From NCBI RefSeq assembly GCF_030709675.1, contig NZ_JAUZQD010000005.1:124001-188000 (forward strand): 64,000 nt of DNA, read 5' to 3'. Below, piece by piece: positions 34,612 to 42,657 of this stretch (positions are counted from its first letter, which is position 1; every line of letters starts with the position of its first letter). Position numbers and translations under genes: made by a program. The notes beneath the pieces were generated by a model that searched no databases, was not told the origin of the DNA, and saw only the letters and a list, made by a program, of their open reading frames with translations. Source of the DNA: Symbioplanes lichenis (lineage in GTDB: Bacteria; Actinomycetota; Actinomycetes; Mycobacteriales; Micromonosporaceae).

Positions 34612-35289
34612 GTGAGAGCCGACGAGGTGTCCGAGGAGCCGCAGACCGCCGGGGAGCAGATCCCCGGGGAGTCGCAGGCCGGCGAGGTCGGTGTCGGACC
34701 CTGGCCGGGCCCCTGGCCGGACGGCGACCACTACGATCCCGAGCTGCTCGAACACGGCGATCGCCGCAACGTGGTCGACCGCTACCGCTACTGGCGCCGG
34801 GAGGCCGTCGTCGCGGACCTCGACCTGCGGCGCCATCCCTTCCATGTCGCCATCGAGAACTGGCAGCACGACTTCAACATCGGCACGGTCGTCCGCAACG
34901 CGAACGCCTTCCTCGCGGCCGAGGTGCACATCGTCGGACTCCGCCGCTGGAACAGGCGCGGCGCCATGGTCACCGACCGTTATCAGCACGTCCGGCACCA
35001 TCCGGGGATCGACGAGTTCACGGCTTGGGCCGCGGAGGCCGGCCTGCCGATCATCGGCATCGACAACCTGCCCGGCTCACGCCCGATGGAGAGCGTCACT
35101 CTGCCGCGTGAATGCGTGCTCATTTTCGGCCAGGAGGGACCCGGGCTCTCTGCCGCCGCCCGCGCGGCGTGCAGCGAGCTCTTCTCCATCGCCCAGTACG
35201 GGTCCACGCGGTCGATCAACGCGGGCGTGGCCAGCGGGATCGCGATGCATTCGTGGGTACGCGCCCACGCCGCCCCGCCCCTCGCCTGA
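34612..35289 (+). CDS. TrmH-family (SpoU) RNA 2'-O-methyltransferase
   Basis: A 225-residue SPOUT-fold enzyme transferring methyl from SAM to a ribose 2'-OH in rRNA or tRNA. A disordered acidic N-terminus of about 70 residues precedes the three SpoU motifs: FNIGTVVRNANAFLAAEVHI (motif 1), ECVLIFGQEGPGLS (motif 2) and QYGSTRSINAGVASGIAMHS (motif 3) forming the trefoil knot. GTG start at 34612. Target nucleotide is unknown. It is the first gene of a run of plus-strand genes but is separated from the next by about 85 bp. Confidence 0.92.
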   Translation: MRADEVSEEPQTAGEQIPGESQAGEVGVGPWPGPWPDGDHYDPELLEHGDRRNVVDRYRYWRREAVVADLDLRRHPFHVAIENWQHDFNIGTVVRNANAFLAAEVHIVGLRRWNRRGAMVTDRYQHVRHHPGIDEFTAWAAEAGLPIIGIDNLPGSRPMESVTLPRECVLIFGQEGPGLSAAARAACSELFSIAQYGSTRSINAGVASGIAMHSWVRAHAAPPLA

Positions 35290-35374
35290 CGCCCTTGACC
35301 CGAACCGCCCCGGTTCTGCCGATTCGCTTGACGGGCAGCCTGTGGCACCCCACCGTTAAGGGGTGGGTGTCACG

Positions 35375-36037
35375 GTGAGTTGCCCCCGTTGTGCTGCGCA
35401 GGTCCGGCCGCCGGACCTGATGCACAGTGATTGGCGTTGCGACAACTGTGGCGATGTCCATCCGTTCCACGTCGCGGAGCACATCAGTCCCGAGATCATC
35501 GAGAGCGTCCGGCGCCACGTCGCGCCGACCGCCGAGCGCACGCCACTGTGGTGTCCGTGGCCGCTCCCGCCCGGCTGGATGGTGACCGGGGTCGGGTGGG
35601 CGGGCGACGACCGCTCGGGCGTACGGGCAACCGCCCTGTCCTGCACGGGCCCGGAGCCGCTCGGCGGGGGCCCGGCCGATCTGGTCTTGATCGCGGAGCA
35701 GCCCGGTGTCGGGCTGGGCACGCGCTTCGCCGGGATCCCGGGGATCGACCCGGGTTACCTGATCGCCGAGGCGCTCGCCGGGGCCGCGAACCGCCCGGGT
35801 CCCCATGCCAAGATCCGGGCCGGCGGGCACCCGACTCCACTGTGGTGCGTCAAGTCCCCTGAGGACCGCAGCGCCTATGTGAGTGAAGCCAAAGGAATGT
35901 GGCTCTATGCGGTAGCGTGGCCGGCAAGCGCGGGCTACTTCCTCGCCGAGCATGTCGTGCTGCACGACCTGTCCGACGGGGTGATGCCCGAGCTTGTGTA
36001 CGGAGCGCCGTCGCCCTACCTGCACGGCCGGGCCTGA
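35375..36037 (+). CDS. zinc-ribbon conserved actinobacterial protein (DUF6758-like)
   Basis: A 220-residue protein beginning VSCPRCAAQVRPPDLMHSDW followed by RCDNCGDVHP, giving two CxxC knuckles for one zinc. The body has conserved Trp-rich segments (PLWCPWPLPPGWMVTGVGWA, GDDRSGVRATALSC, RAGGHPTPLWCV, EAKGMWLYAVAWP) that I recall from Streptomyces proteins now grouped as DUF6758. Function is unknown. The start is uncertain: GTG at 35375 puts the zinc ribbon first, whereas a GTG at 35363 would add four residues. It precedes a tiny membrane protein and a PH-domain protein. Confidence 0.82.
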   Translation: MSCPRCAAQVRPPDLMHSDWRCDNCGDVHPFHVAEHISPEIIESVRRHVAPTAERTPLWCPWPLPPGWMVTGVGWAGDDRSGVRATALSCTGPEPLGGGPADLVLIAEQPGVGLGTRFAGIPGIDPGYLIAEALAGAANRPGPHAKIRAGGHPTPLWCVKSPEDRSAYVSEAKGMWLYAVAWPASAGYFLAEHVVLHDLSDGVMPELVYGAPSPYLHGRA

Positions 36038-36161
36038 AAGGTCTGTGACCTGCGGGAAGGTATCGGCTTTCCGGGTACATTGTTCACACACAGCATTGAA
36101 GCTGATACCGTCAGTATTGCCGCGGCGTCGACCGTACCCGCAACGGAGGAGCAGGCCCGCC

Positions 36162-36320
36162 ATGATCAAGAAGGTCCTCACCTGGCTTGGCATCGCATTC
36201 TTGATCTTCTTCATTGCGTTCAACCCGAACTCGGCCGCGGCCGTCTTCGAGTCGCTCGGTGACACCATCGGCGACATCGCCCGCGGTTTCGGACAGTTCT
36301 TCACGAACCTCGTCGCTTAA
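36162..36320 (+). CDS. small single-pass membrane protein (52 aa)
   Basis: A 52-residue protein, MIKKVLTWLGIAFLIFFIAF onward, with one N-terminal hydrophobic helix and an amphipathic helix (VFESLGDTIGDIARGFGQFF). GGAGGAG lies about 9 bases before the ATG. Composition, ribosome binding site and position directly before the PH-domain gene (9 bp gap) support a real gene. Similar short proteins are common next to PH-domain genes in Micromonosporaceae and related genera, as far as I recall. Function unknown; it may help anchor or oligomerise the neighbouring membrane protein. Confidence 0.82.
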   Translation: MIKKVLTWLGIAFLIFFIAFNPNSAAAVFESLGDTIGDIARGFGQFFTNLVA

Positions 36321-36329
36321 CATCGGCCC

Positions 36330-37211
36330 ATGGGTCCTGGTGAGCCGCGACAGCCTGAAGGTGAGGGTGCGCGCCGCCCTCAGGACGACGACGAGTACTT
36401 CGGGTACGACGATCCCGCGGTGCGGGACGACGGCCCGCAGTACGCCCGGGGGCAGGCCAATCCGGAATACAGCCGCAGTGCGGCCTATGCGGACGGTCCC
36501 GAGTACGCGACGAGCGCCGGCTACGCCGACGACTTCGAGACCCGGGAGCAGCCGCGCTACCGGGAGCCCGAGGAGTTCGAGTCGCCCGTCTTCACCGAGG
36601 AGGAGCTCAAGGGCCTCGGCGGCGACGGGCCGGTCCCCGGCGGCACCCGGCGTGTCCTGCCGCTCGAGGACGAGCCGACCACTCTGGTCTCGCGCTATCT
36701 CTTCCCGACCGAGCGCTATCGCGGCGAGTGGAAGCGGCACTGGATCCACCTGTCCACACCGCTGCTCGTCGGCATCGGCGCCACGCTCCTGCTCGGCTAT
36801 CTGGCCGGCTTCCTGACCCGGCAGGACATCGGCGGGCTGGTGACGGCGGCCGTGCTGATCTGGCTCGGCGTGATGGGCTGGGTCGCCTGGAAGGTCGGCG
36901 ACTGGTACTTCGACCGGTTCATCCTGACCAACAAGCGGGTCATGGTGGTCAACGGCATCATCACCCGCAAGGTCGCCATGATGCCCCTGCTGCGGGTCAC
37001 CGACATGAAGTACGAGCAGAGCGCGCTCGGCCGCATGCTGAGCTACGGCACGTTCGTGCTCGAGTCGGCCGGCCAGGACCAGGCGTTGCGCGAGGTCAAG
37101 CACCTGCCCAACCCCAACGAGCTCTACCTGCGCGTCGTCGAGGAGATGTACGAGCCGCAGGCCGTCGAGGCCCGGCTGGGCAAGGACGGCGACGGGGGCG
37201 ACGACGCCTGA
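36330..37211 (+). CDS. membrane protein with bacterial PH (bPH2/DUF304) domain
   Basis: A 293-residue protein. The acidic, Tyr-rich disordered N-terminus (1-115) is followed by two membrane helices (LSTPLLVGIGATLLLGYLAG, VTAAVLIWLGVMGWVAWKVG) and a bPH domain starting YFDRFILTNKRVMVVNGIIT and including KVAMMPLLRVTDMKYEQSAL. Domains of this type are lipid- or protein-binding modules without known enzymatic activity. It is spaced 9 bp from the small membrane protein gene and likely co-transcribed. The cytoplasmic tail composition is typical of actinobacteria. Confidence 0.88.
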   Translation: MGPGEPRQPEGEGARRPQDDDEYFGYDDPAVRDDGPQYARGQANPEYSRSAAYADGPEYATSAGYADDFETREQPRYREPEEFESPVFTEEELKGLGGDGPVPGGTRRVLPLEDEPTTLVSRYLFPTERYRGEWKRHWIHLSTPLLVGIGATLLLGYLAGFLTRQDIGGLVTAAVLIWLGVMGWVAWKVGDWYFDRFILTNKRVMVVNGIITRKVAMMPLLRVTDMKYEQSALGRMLSYGTFVLESAGQDQALREVKHLPNPNELYLRVVEEMYEPQAVEARLGKDGDGGDDA

Positions 37212-37283
37212 CGTCCGCTCGCGACGGATCAATGTGTCCGGGCGTGAGCAGGCCGTGTCGCCCGCGCCCGGTAACGTCGTCGG

Positions 37284-38135
37284 GTGACCAGAATCGACCT
37301 GCACTGTCACTCGACCGCGAGCGACGGCACGCTGACCCCGTCCGAGTTGGTGCGTGCGGGGGCGGCGGCAGGGCTCGACGTGATGGCCATCACCGACCAC
37401 GACACGACGGGCGGGTGGGAAGATGCGGCGGCTGCTCGGCCCGCGGGACTCACGCTCGTACGCGGGGCGGAGCTGTCCTGTCGCTGGCACGGCGCCGAGC
37501 CGGCGATCTCGCTGCACCTGCTGGCGTACCTCTTCGATCCCGCCGAGCCGCGGCTGGCCGCCGACATGGCACGCCTGCGGGACGACCGCGAGCACCGGGC
37601 CGAGCGGATCGTCGAGCTGCTGCGCGCGGACGGCGTGGACATCAGCTGGCCCGAGGTGCGGGACTACGCCGCGGGCGGGTCGGTCGGGCGGCCCCACATC
37701 GCGCAGGCCCTGATCAGGGCGGGACTGGCCCGGACGACCAGCGAGGCGTTCGCGTCGCGATGGCTGGGCGCCCGTTACTACGTACCTAAATCGGATCTTG
37801 ATGTTTTCGAAGCCGTGCAGGCGGTCACCGCGGCGGGCGGCGTCAGTGTCTTCGCTCACCCCAACGCGACGGTGCGGGGGCGCGTCGTGCCGGACCGGCT
37901 GCTCGTCGAGCTGGCCGAAGCGGGCCTTTTCGGACTAGAGGCCGACCACGAGGACCACTCGCCCGAGCAGCGCGCGCACGTGCGCACCCTCGCCGAGGGG
38001 CTCGGGTTGATCGTCACCGGATCGTCCGACTTCCACGGCACGCACAAATCGGTCCAGCTGGGTGCGTTCACGACAGACTTCGCCGCGTACGCGAAAATCG
38101 CCGCCGCCGCGACCGGGGTGCCCGTCCTGGGGTGA
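37284..38135 (+). CDS. PHP-domain phosphoesterase (RNase AM / YciV-like)
   Basis: A 283-residue metal-dependent phosphoesterase. The PHP motifs are RIDLHCHSTASDGTLTP, VMAITDHDTTGGW, VSVFAHPNATVRGR and VTGSSDFHGTHK, supplying His and Asp ligands for a trinuclear metal site. Relatives hydrolyse 3',5'-nucleoside bisphosphates or trim 5' ends of RNA. The GTG at 37284 begins exactly with the domain. It stands between the PH-domain gene and marC, all on the plus strand. Confidence 0.9.
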   Translation: MTRIDLHCHSTASDGTLTPSELVRAGAAAGLDVMAITDHDTTGGWEDAAAARPAGLTLVRGAELSCRWHGAEPAISLHLLAYLFDPAEPRLAADMARLRDDREHRAERIVELLRADGVDISWPEVRDYAAGGSVGRPHIAQALIRAGLARTTSEAFASRWLGARYYVPKSDLDVFEAVQAVTAAGGVSVFAHPNATVRGRVVPDRLLVELAEAGLFGLEADHEDHSPEQRAHVRTLAEGLGLIVTGSSDFHGTHKSVQLGAFTTDFAAYAKIAAAATGVPVLG

Positions 38136-38150
38136 CGGTCCTCGCAGTTC

Positions 38151-38175
38151 AGGGCGCGCGGAAGCGTCGCGCCCT
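38151..38175 (+). terminator. hairpin between the PHP and MarC genes
   Basis: A perfect 8-bp GC stem (38151-38158 against 38168-38175) with a nine-base loop begins 16 bp after the PHP-gene stop and ends 11 bp before the MarC start. It could terminate the first transcript or attenuate the second; no T tract is present. Confidence 0.55.
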
Positions 38176-38186
38176 AGGTTGTTCGC

Positions 38187-38801
38187 GTGGATCTCAAGCT
38201 GTTCGGCGAGTTCTTCGTGACCTTGCTGGTGATCGTCGACCCGCCCGGCATGGTGCCCGTCTTCCTGGCGCTGACCGGCACCCTGCCCGCCAAGGAGCGC
38301 ACCCGCGCCGGCACCCAGGCCGTGCTGCTCGCGCTGGGCGTGATCGTGATCTTCGCGGTCGCCGGTCAGACGCTCCTCGACTATCTGCACGTGCAGCTCC
38401 CGGCCCTGCAGGGCGCGGGCGGCCTGCTCCTCCTGCTGGTGGCGTTGCAGCTGCTCACGGGCAAGACCGACGAGCCGTCCGAGCAGGGCGGCACGACCAA
38501 CGTCGCCCTCGTCCCGATCGGCACCCCGCTGCTGGCCGGTCCCGGCGCGATCGTCGCCACCATGCTGTTCGTGCAGCGGGCGGACGGCTTCGCCGACTAC
38601 TCCGTCATCGGGCTCGGCATCCTCGCCGTGATGGCGACCGTGTGGCTGGTCCTGCGCTTCTCCGGCGCGCTCGTCCGGCTGCTGCGGCCCGCGGGCATCG
38701 AGGTCCTGACCCGCATCGCCGGCCTGCTGCTCGCCGCGATCGCCGTGCAACTGGTGGCGGACGCCACTGATGCTTTCGTGGAGATGTACTCGGCGGGCTG
38801 A
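38187..38801 (+). CDS. MarC-family integral membrane protein
   Basis: A 204-residue protein with six predicted membrane helices. Family markers include LVIVDPPGMVPVFLAL in the first helix, the loop after helix 1 (TLPAKERTRAGTQA) and the second-half repeat VPIGTPLLAGPGAIVATMLF. Despite its name the family is not firmly tied to antibiotic resistance, and its transport role is unproven. GTG start at 38187. A hairpin lies just upstream of the start, so expression may be influenced by readthrough from the PHP gene. Confidence 0.9.
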   Translation: MDLKLFGEFFVTLLVIVDPPGMVPVFLALTGTLPAKERTRAGTQAVLLALGVIVIFAVAGQTLLDYLHVQLPALQGAGGLLLLLVALQLLTGKTDEPSEQGGTTNVALVPIGTPLLAGPGAIVATMLFVQRADGFADYSVIGLGILAVMATVWLVLRFSGALVRLLRPAGIEVLTRIAGLLLAAIAVQLVADATDAFVEMYSAG

Positions 38802-38835
38802 GGTTTTTGTCGTGGGGTGCTGGCAGGATTCAAGG

Positions 38836-39714
38836 GTGCCCAGGACCTCCCCCCGATCGGCCGTCGTGCCCGAGCAGCTGGGTTTCGACGGCATGCCCGA
38901 GCGCCTCTTCGTCTGCACGCCGAGCAAGCTCGGCAGCTATGCCGACTGCCCGAGGCGCTACCGCTACGCCTATGTCGACCGCCCGTCGCCGCCCAAGGGC
39001 CCGCCCTGGGCGCACAACTCGCTGGGCGCCAGCGTGCACACGGCCCTCAAGAACTGGTACGCGGTTCCGGCCGCCCGCCGTGCCGACGCCGAGCTGCCCA
39101 AGCTCCTCAAGGCCACCTGGGTCCGCGAGGGCTACCGCGATGTCGACCAGGAGCGGATCGCCTACCGCAAGGCGCTCGACTGGCTCGACACCTATGTCGC
39201 CGGCCTCGACCCGGCCGAGGAGCCGCTGGGCGTCGAGCGCGTGGTCGCCACCAAGACCTCCGTCCTCGCCCTCAACGGCCGCGCCGACCGCATCGACGGC
39301 CGCGACGGCGAGGCGGTCATCGTCGACTACAAGACCGGCCGCAGCGGGCTGAGCCCCGACGACGCCCGAGGCTCCCAGGCTCTGGCGCTCTATGCCTATG
39401 CCGCCCAGCGCGTCTTCCGCCGCCCGTGCCGCCGCGTCGAGCTGCACCACCTGCCGAGCGGCACGGTCGCGGCCCACGAGCACACCGACGAGAGCCTGGA
39501 GCGGCAGGTTCGCCGAGCCGAGGACACCGCCCGCGACATCATGGCCGCCGAGAAGGCGGTGGCGGCGGGCGCCGATCCCGATGACGAGTTCCCGACCAAT
39601 CCGGGGTCGCTGTGCGGCTGGTGCGATTTCCGGAAGTCGTGCCCGGCCGGCCGCGAGGCGGTGGCGAAGGAGCCGTGGGCGGCGGTCGAGCACTTGGAGC
39701 GGCCGGCGCCCTGA
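38836..39714 (+). CDS. RecB-type PD-(D/E)XK nuclease with Fe-S cluster cysteines
   Basis: A 292-residue nuclease of the RecB/Cas4/AddB type. The active site is visible as LNGRADRIDG followed by AVIVDYKTGR (metal-binding Asp and catalytic Lys). Four cysteines in the AddB arrangement should bind a 4Fe-4S cluster: one near the N-terminus (SYADCPRRYRYAY) and three near the C-terminus (CGWCDFRKSC). It probably degrades or processes DNA ends; no helicase domain or partner is adjacent, so it may act alone. GTG at 38836 is the likely start, with a weak ribosome binding site. The 3' end runs directly into a 38-bp tandem repeat. Confidence 0.92.
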   Translation: MPRTSPRSAVVPEQLGFDGMPERLFVCTPSKLGSYADCPRRYRYAYVDRPSPPKGPPWAHNSLGASVHTALKNWYAVPAARRADAELPKLLKATWVREGYRDVDQERIAYRKALDWLDTYVAGLDPAEEPLGVERVVATKTSVLALNGRADRIDGRDGEAVIVDYKTGRSGLSPDDARGSQALALYAYAAQRVFRRPCRRVELHHLPSGTVAAHEHTDESLERQVRRAEDTARDIMAAEKAVAAGADPDDEFPTNPGSLCGWCDFRKSCPAGREAVAKEPWAAVEHLERPAP

Positions 39715-39860
39715 TCGGTGGTCAAGCGGCGGCGGCCAGGCCGGCGGCCTGATCGCTGGTCAGGCGGCGGTGGCCAGGCCGGCGCTCTGATCGGTGGTCA
39801 GGCGGCGGTGGTCAGGCCGGCGCTCTGATCGGTGGTCAGGCGGCGGTGGCCAGGCCGGCG
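39711..39860. repeat. 38-bp tandem repeat bridging two convergent gene ends (about four copies)
   Basis: Units begin with CTGATC at 39711, 39749, 39787 and 39825, exactly 38 bp apart, and stop matching at 39861. The first copy contains the TGA of the nuclease gene and the last contains the stop and final codons of the MpaB gene (minus strand LATAA, stop). The middle copies contain the same tail-plus-stop sequence. The repeat therefore arose by tandem duplication of a gene tail. The 38-bp period would break any reading frame. Confidence 0.9.
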
Positions 39861-40708
39861 CGTTCGAGGGCGGCTCGGCGCATCGGGGCCATGCGGTATT
39901 CGGCCGGGGCGGCGGCGAGGGCTGCGCGCATGAGCAGGCGCAGGCCGCGTACGGAGAGATCCGCCGAGCGGTCCGTGGTCGGCCAGCCGAGGCCGCCGTA
40001 CATCTTGCGGGCCCAGGGTGGCAGGAGGGCGACCGCCGTGCCGGCGACGCCGAGGTAAGCCCAGCGGGCCGGGCCCAGCGACAGGCTGAGCCGCAGCGGC
40101 AGGGAGCCGAACGAGGCGGGCACCGGCGGGACCGTCAGGAAGACGGCCGTCTCGGCGCTGTCCCGGGTCATTCCGAGCTCCGGCTGCATGCGTTCGTAAT
40201 AGTCGGCCACCTCGGCGGCGGTCGCGGGCACCGTGGCGGGGTCGAGCCCCATCAGCTCGGCGGCCCGGAGCTGCTCGGTGTAGTAGGCGTCGACCTCGTC
40301 GTCCGTCAGCTCGAGGCCGGCGCGACGGGCGGTGGTCAGGAAGGACTCGACCTCGGCGACGTGAACCCAGAGCAGCAGCTCCGGCTCGTCGATGCGGAAG
40401 ACTTCACCCGTACGCGGGTCGGTCGCGGTCATGCGGGCGTGCAGGCGCCGGATCCTCGACGCTGCCTGCTCCACCTCGGCCCGGGTGCCGTACAGAACGG
40501 TCTGCACGAAGGCCGACGTGCGCTCGAAGCGGCCCCACGGGTCGGCGCGGTAGCCGGAATTCTGCGCCACGCCCGCCACGGCGCGCGGGTGCAGAGCCTG
40601 CAGATAAAGCGAGCGGAGGCCGCCGACGGTGACGATCGGCTCCTGGTGGACCTTCCAGGTGACCGAGCCGGGACCGAAGAGCCCGTTGTCGCGGGAGCTG
40701 TCCATCAT
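39836..40708 (-). CDS. oxygenase MpaB family protein (DUF2236)
   Basis: A 290-residue mostly helical protein. The MpaB/DUF2236 signature is seen in SLYLQALHPRAVAGVAQNSG, YRADPWGRFERTSAFVQTVL and PELLLWVHVAEVESFLTTAR, with the conserved His residues (ALHP and WVHV) that bind heme or a metal in family members such as latex-clearing protein and MpaB. It may be a dioxygenase acting on a terpenoid or polyisoprenoid; the substrate is unknown. ATG at 40708. The stop is embedded in the 38-bp repeat. It lies 26 bp downstream of the Fur-family regulator on the same strand. Confidence 0.88.
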   Translation of the reverse strand: MMDSSRDNGLFGPGSVTWKVHQEPIVTVGGLRSLYLQALHPRAVAGVAQNSGYRADPWGRFERTSAFVQTVLYGTRAEVEQAASRIRRLHARMTATDPRTGEVFRIDEPELLLWVHVAEVESFLTTARRAGLELTDDEVDAYYTEQLRAAELMGLDPATVPATAAEVADYYERMQPELGMTRDSAETAVFLTVPPVPASFGSLPLRLSLSLGPARWAYLGVAGTAVALLPPWARKMYGGLGWPTTDRSADLSVRGLRLLMRAALAAAPAEYRMAPMRRAALERAGLATAA

Positions 40709-40734
40709 CCAAGCGTGCCACGCCGCCGGGCGGA

Positions 40735-41157
40735 TCAGTCCTCGAAGCGTTTGCGCTGGCAGGCCGGGCAGAGACCCCAGAAGGTGACCTCGGCCTCGTC
40801 CACCTGGAAGCCGTGCCCGTCGCTCGGGCGCAGACAGGGCCGCTCACCGACGACGCAGTCGATGTCCTCGATCGTTCCGCAGCTGCGGCACACGATGTGA
40901 TGATGGTTGTCGCCGACCCGCGCCTCGAACCGGGCCGGGCTGCCCGCCGGCTCGATCCGCCGGGCGAGACCGGCCCGCGACAGGGCGCCGAGAACGTCGT
41001 ACACCGCCTGGGTCGACACCGAGTCGAGCCGCTCGCGGACCTGCCGGGTGATCTCCTCGACCTCAAGATGACCACCCTGAGTCAGTACGTCCAGCACGGC
41101 GAGCCGGGGCCGGGTCACCCGCAACCCCTGGCCGCGCAGCAACTCCTCCGGCGTCAT
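40735..41157 (-). CDS. Fur-family regulator, FurA/CatR type
   Basis: A 140-residue metal-dependent repressor. The N-terminal winged helix is GLRVTRPRLAVLDVLTQGGH to VSTQAVYDVLGALSRAGLAR. The dimerisation domain contains DNHHHIVCRSCGTIEDIDC, where DNHHH provides regulatory ligands and CRSC with the distal CPACQ forms the structural zinc site. The DIDC segment is characteristic of the peroxide-responsive FurA/CatR group that usually controls a neighbouring catalase. No catalase gene is in this window; the downstream gene is MpaB-like and the divergent gene a DUF2231 protein. ATG at 41157. Confidence 0.9.
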   Translation of the reverse strand: MTPEELLRGQGLRVTRPRLAVLDVLTQGGHLEVEEITRQVRERLDSVSTQAVYDVLGALSRAGLARRIEPAGSPARFEARVGDNHHHIVCRSCGTIEDIDCVVGERPCLRPSDGHGFQVDEAEVTFWGLCPACQRKRFED

Positions 41158-41389
41158 CAGTCCATGACAACACGTGAAACGTGACGGTTCAACCTCATGA
41201 TCACCGAACGGTCCGTGATCGCCGCCCGTCCCCGAGTGCCCGGGTCGGCTCGGGCGCCCCGGGCGGTGTCCGTTTTCGGTCGCGTACGGACTCCCGCTGC
41301 GCGTTCGGCGCACGCCGTCGGCGCGGTTGGGGCACGCTTCGGACAACGTCCGTCGTACCGGTGAACCAGATCGCCCGAACGCGCGTAAG

Positions 41390-41410
41390 CGCAACCAGGG
41401 GAAGGTTGCG
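41390..41410. promoter_or_regulatory. dyad CGCAACC-N7-GGTTGCG upstream of the DUF2231 gene
   Basis: A perfect 7-bp inverted repeat 42 bp upstream of the DUF2231 start, within the promoter region shared with the divergent Fur-family gene. It could be an operator or an RNA hairpin in the leader. It does not look like the AT-rich Fur consensus. Confidence 0.4.
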
Positions 41411-41451
41411 TCGTCAACATAAATCCGCCCCTGGAACCTAGGAGGATGACC

Positions 41452-41925
41452 GTGTTCGACCAGATAAACGGCCTGCCGGTGCACGCGCTCGTGCTGCACG
41501 CCGCCGTCGTCTTCGTGCCGCTGCTGGCGCTGGCGGCGATCGTCTACGCGCTCGTGCCCCGCTGGCGATCAAAGCTGGGCTGGGCCGCCATCTTCCTGGC
41601 CGTCGTGGCGCCGCTGTCCACCTATGCGGCCGTGGCCTCGGGCGGCGAGCTGCGGGACCGCCTCGTCGGCATGGGCATGCAGGGCCCGGCGCTGGAGAAG
41701 ATCGACGACCACATGGGCTACGGGCGGCTGACGCTCATCCTGGCGATCGCCCTCGGTGTGGTGACCCTGGTCATGGCCATTCTGACGCTGCGCAGGCCGA
41801 CCAGGCGCCTGCCGCTGATCGGCGACATCGCGTTCGCTGTGGTCATGGTCGTGCTGGCCGCCACGGCGGGGTATTTCGTGTTCATGACCGGGGACACGGG
41901 CGCTCAGGCGGTCTGGGGCAGCTGA
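41452..41925 (+). CDS. DUF2231 family membrane protein
   Basis: A 157-residue protein with four membrane helices. The opening VFDQINGLPVHALVLHAAVV, with two His residues flanking the first helix, is the DUF2231 signature, and a third His (IDDHMGYGRLT) lies before helix 3. His-bearing helices suggest heme or metal binding in electron transfer, but no function is established. GTG at 41452 is chosen because GGAGG (41441-41445) is 6 bases upstream; the ATG at 41446 directly abuts the ribosome binding site. Divergent from the Fur-family gene, so redox control by that regulator is possible. Confidence 0.88.
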   Translation: MFDQINGLPVHALVLHAAVVFVPLLALAAIVYALVPRWRSKLGWAAIFLAVVAPLSTYAAVASGGELRDRLVGMGMQGPALEKIDDHMGYGRLTLILAIALGVVTLVMAILTLRRPTRRLPLIGDIAFAVVMVVLAATAGYFVFMTGDTGAQAVWGS

Positions 41926-42050
41926 CCTCGCGGCACGTCCCGGCCGGGGTGGCGGCCGGGACGTGATGGCTCAGCTCGCGGTCCGTCCTGGCCGGCCGGG
42001 CGGCTCAGCTCGCGGTGCGTCCCGGGCGGGGTGGCCGCCGGGGTCCGTGC
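41917..42050 (+). repeat. degenerate tandem copies of the DUF2231 gene tail and terminator
   Basis: GGCTCAGCTCGCGG occurs at 41968 and 42002 (34 bp apart), and each is followed by a degenerate version of the terminator sequence. The gene's own tail (GGCAGCTGACCTCGCGG, from 41917) is related. The arrangement suggests duplication of the stop-codon and terminator region, as at 19.0 and 39.8 kb, but older. Confidence 0.6.
41934..41965 (+). terminator. strong hairpin terminator after the DUF2231 gene
   Basis: A perfect 12-bp stem (41934-41945 against 41954-41965) with an eight-base loop, starting 9 bp after the stop codon. Confidence 0.85.
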
Positions 42051-42085
42051 GGGTCGTGGGATCCGCGCGGCGGGGCGGCTCGCGG

Positions 42086-42415
42086 TCAGAAGATGATGCG
42101 GGCGCAGAGCAGGCACATGAGGATGATGGCGACGGCCCCGGCCACGAGGCCCACGCCGTACGTCATCGTGCGTGCACTGCCCTCCGCCTCGTCCAGGGCT
42201 CGCGCGTCCTGGGCGGGCATCGACCGGGGCGGCGGCGGGTGGGACACGACGGGCGGCCGCCAGTGGGGCGACGCGGGAGCGGGCCGGGGCGGGCCATCGT
42301 AGGCGGGACGTTGCTCCGGCTCCGGCGCCGGCCGCTCACCGAACCCATCCGCACCGGACTCGGGCCGCTTCCAGTACGCGTCGTCATCTGATCCGGTGGG
42401 GGTGCTCACGTTCAT
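42086..42415 (-). CDS. small membrane protein with Pro-rich tail
   Basis: A 109-residue protein. A hydrophilic Pro/Arg/Glu-rich N-terminus (MNVSTPTGSDDDAYWKRP to SHPPPPRSMP) is followed by one C-terminal membrane helix (YGVGLVAGAVAIILMCLLCA). This tail-anchored layout, with the cytoplasmic region exposed, is common among actinobacterial small proteins of unknown function. ATG at 42415. It is divergent from the small acidic protein at 42472, 56 bp away, so both promoters lie in that gap. Confidence 0.72.
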   Translation of the reverse strand: MNVSTPTGSDDDAYWKRPESGADGFGERPAPEPEQRPAYDGPPRPAPASPHWRPPVVSHPPPPRSMPAQDARALDEAEGSARTMTYGVGLVAGAVAIILMCLLCARIIF

Positions 42416-42471
42416 CGACGCTACATCCCACGGGTGCCGACAGCGCGCGCGACGCGGCCTACCCTCATAGC

Positions 42472-42657
42472 GTGGACATCCTCGACCAGCCCGACCGTGA
42501 CGCCGACGCCGAGCGCACGGTCGATTTCGAAACCGAAGACACGCCGATCCTGGCCGACCAGACCCGTGACGACACCGACCGGGGCTGGGGCTACCGCAGC
42601 AGCGAGGACTCGAACGACGATCGCCTCCTCGAGGACCGCCCGCCGCACTGGGGCTGA
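42472..42657 (+). CDS. small acidic conserved protein (61 aa)
   Basis: A 61-residue acidic, probably disordered protein. It begins VDILDQPDRDADAERTVDFE and ends DDRLLEDRPPHWG. I recall the terminal GWGY...DRxLxDRPPHW pattern from conserved actinobacterial small proteins, which supports this strand over the longer minus-strand frame across it. GTG start at 42472 without a clear ribosome binding site. Function unknown. It lies at the 3' side of the decayed gene on the minus strand. Confidence 0.68.
   Translation: MDILDQPDRDADAERTVDFETEDTPILADQTRDDTDRGWGYRSSEDSNDDRLLEDRPPHWG

Noticed and set aside
39711..39860. CRISPR array
   Set aside because: The repeats are contiguous 38-bp units without unique spacers and no cas gene is near.
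39794..40900. plus-strand frame through the 38-bp repeat and MpaB gene
   Set aside because: Antisense of MpaB; the apparent start lies inside the tandem repeat.
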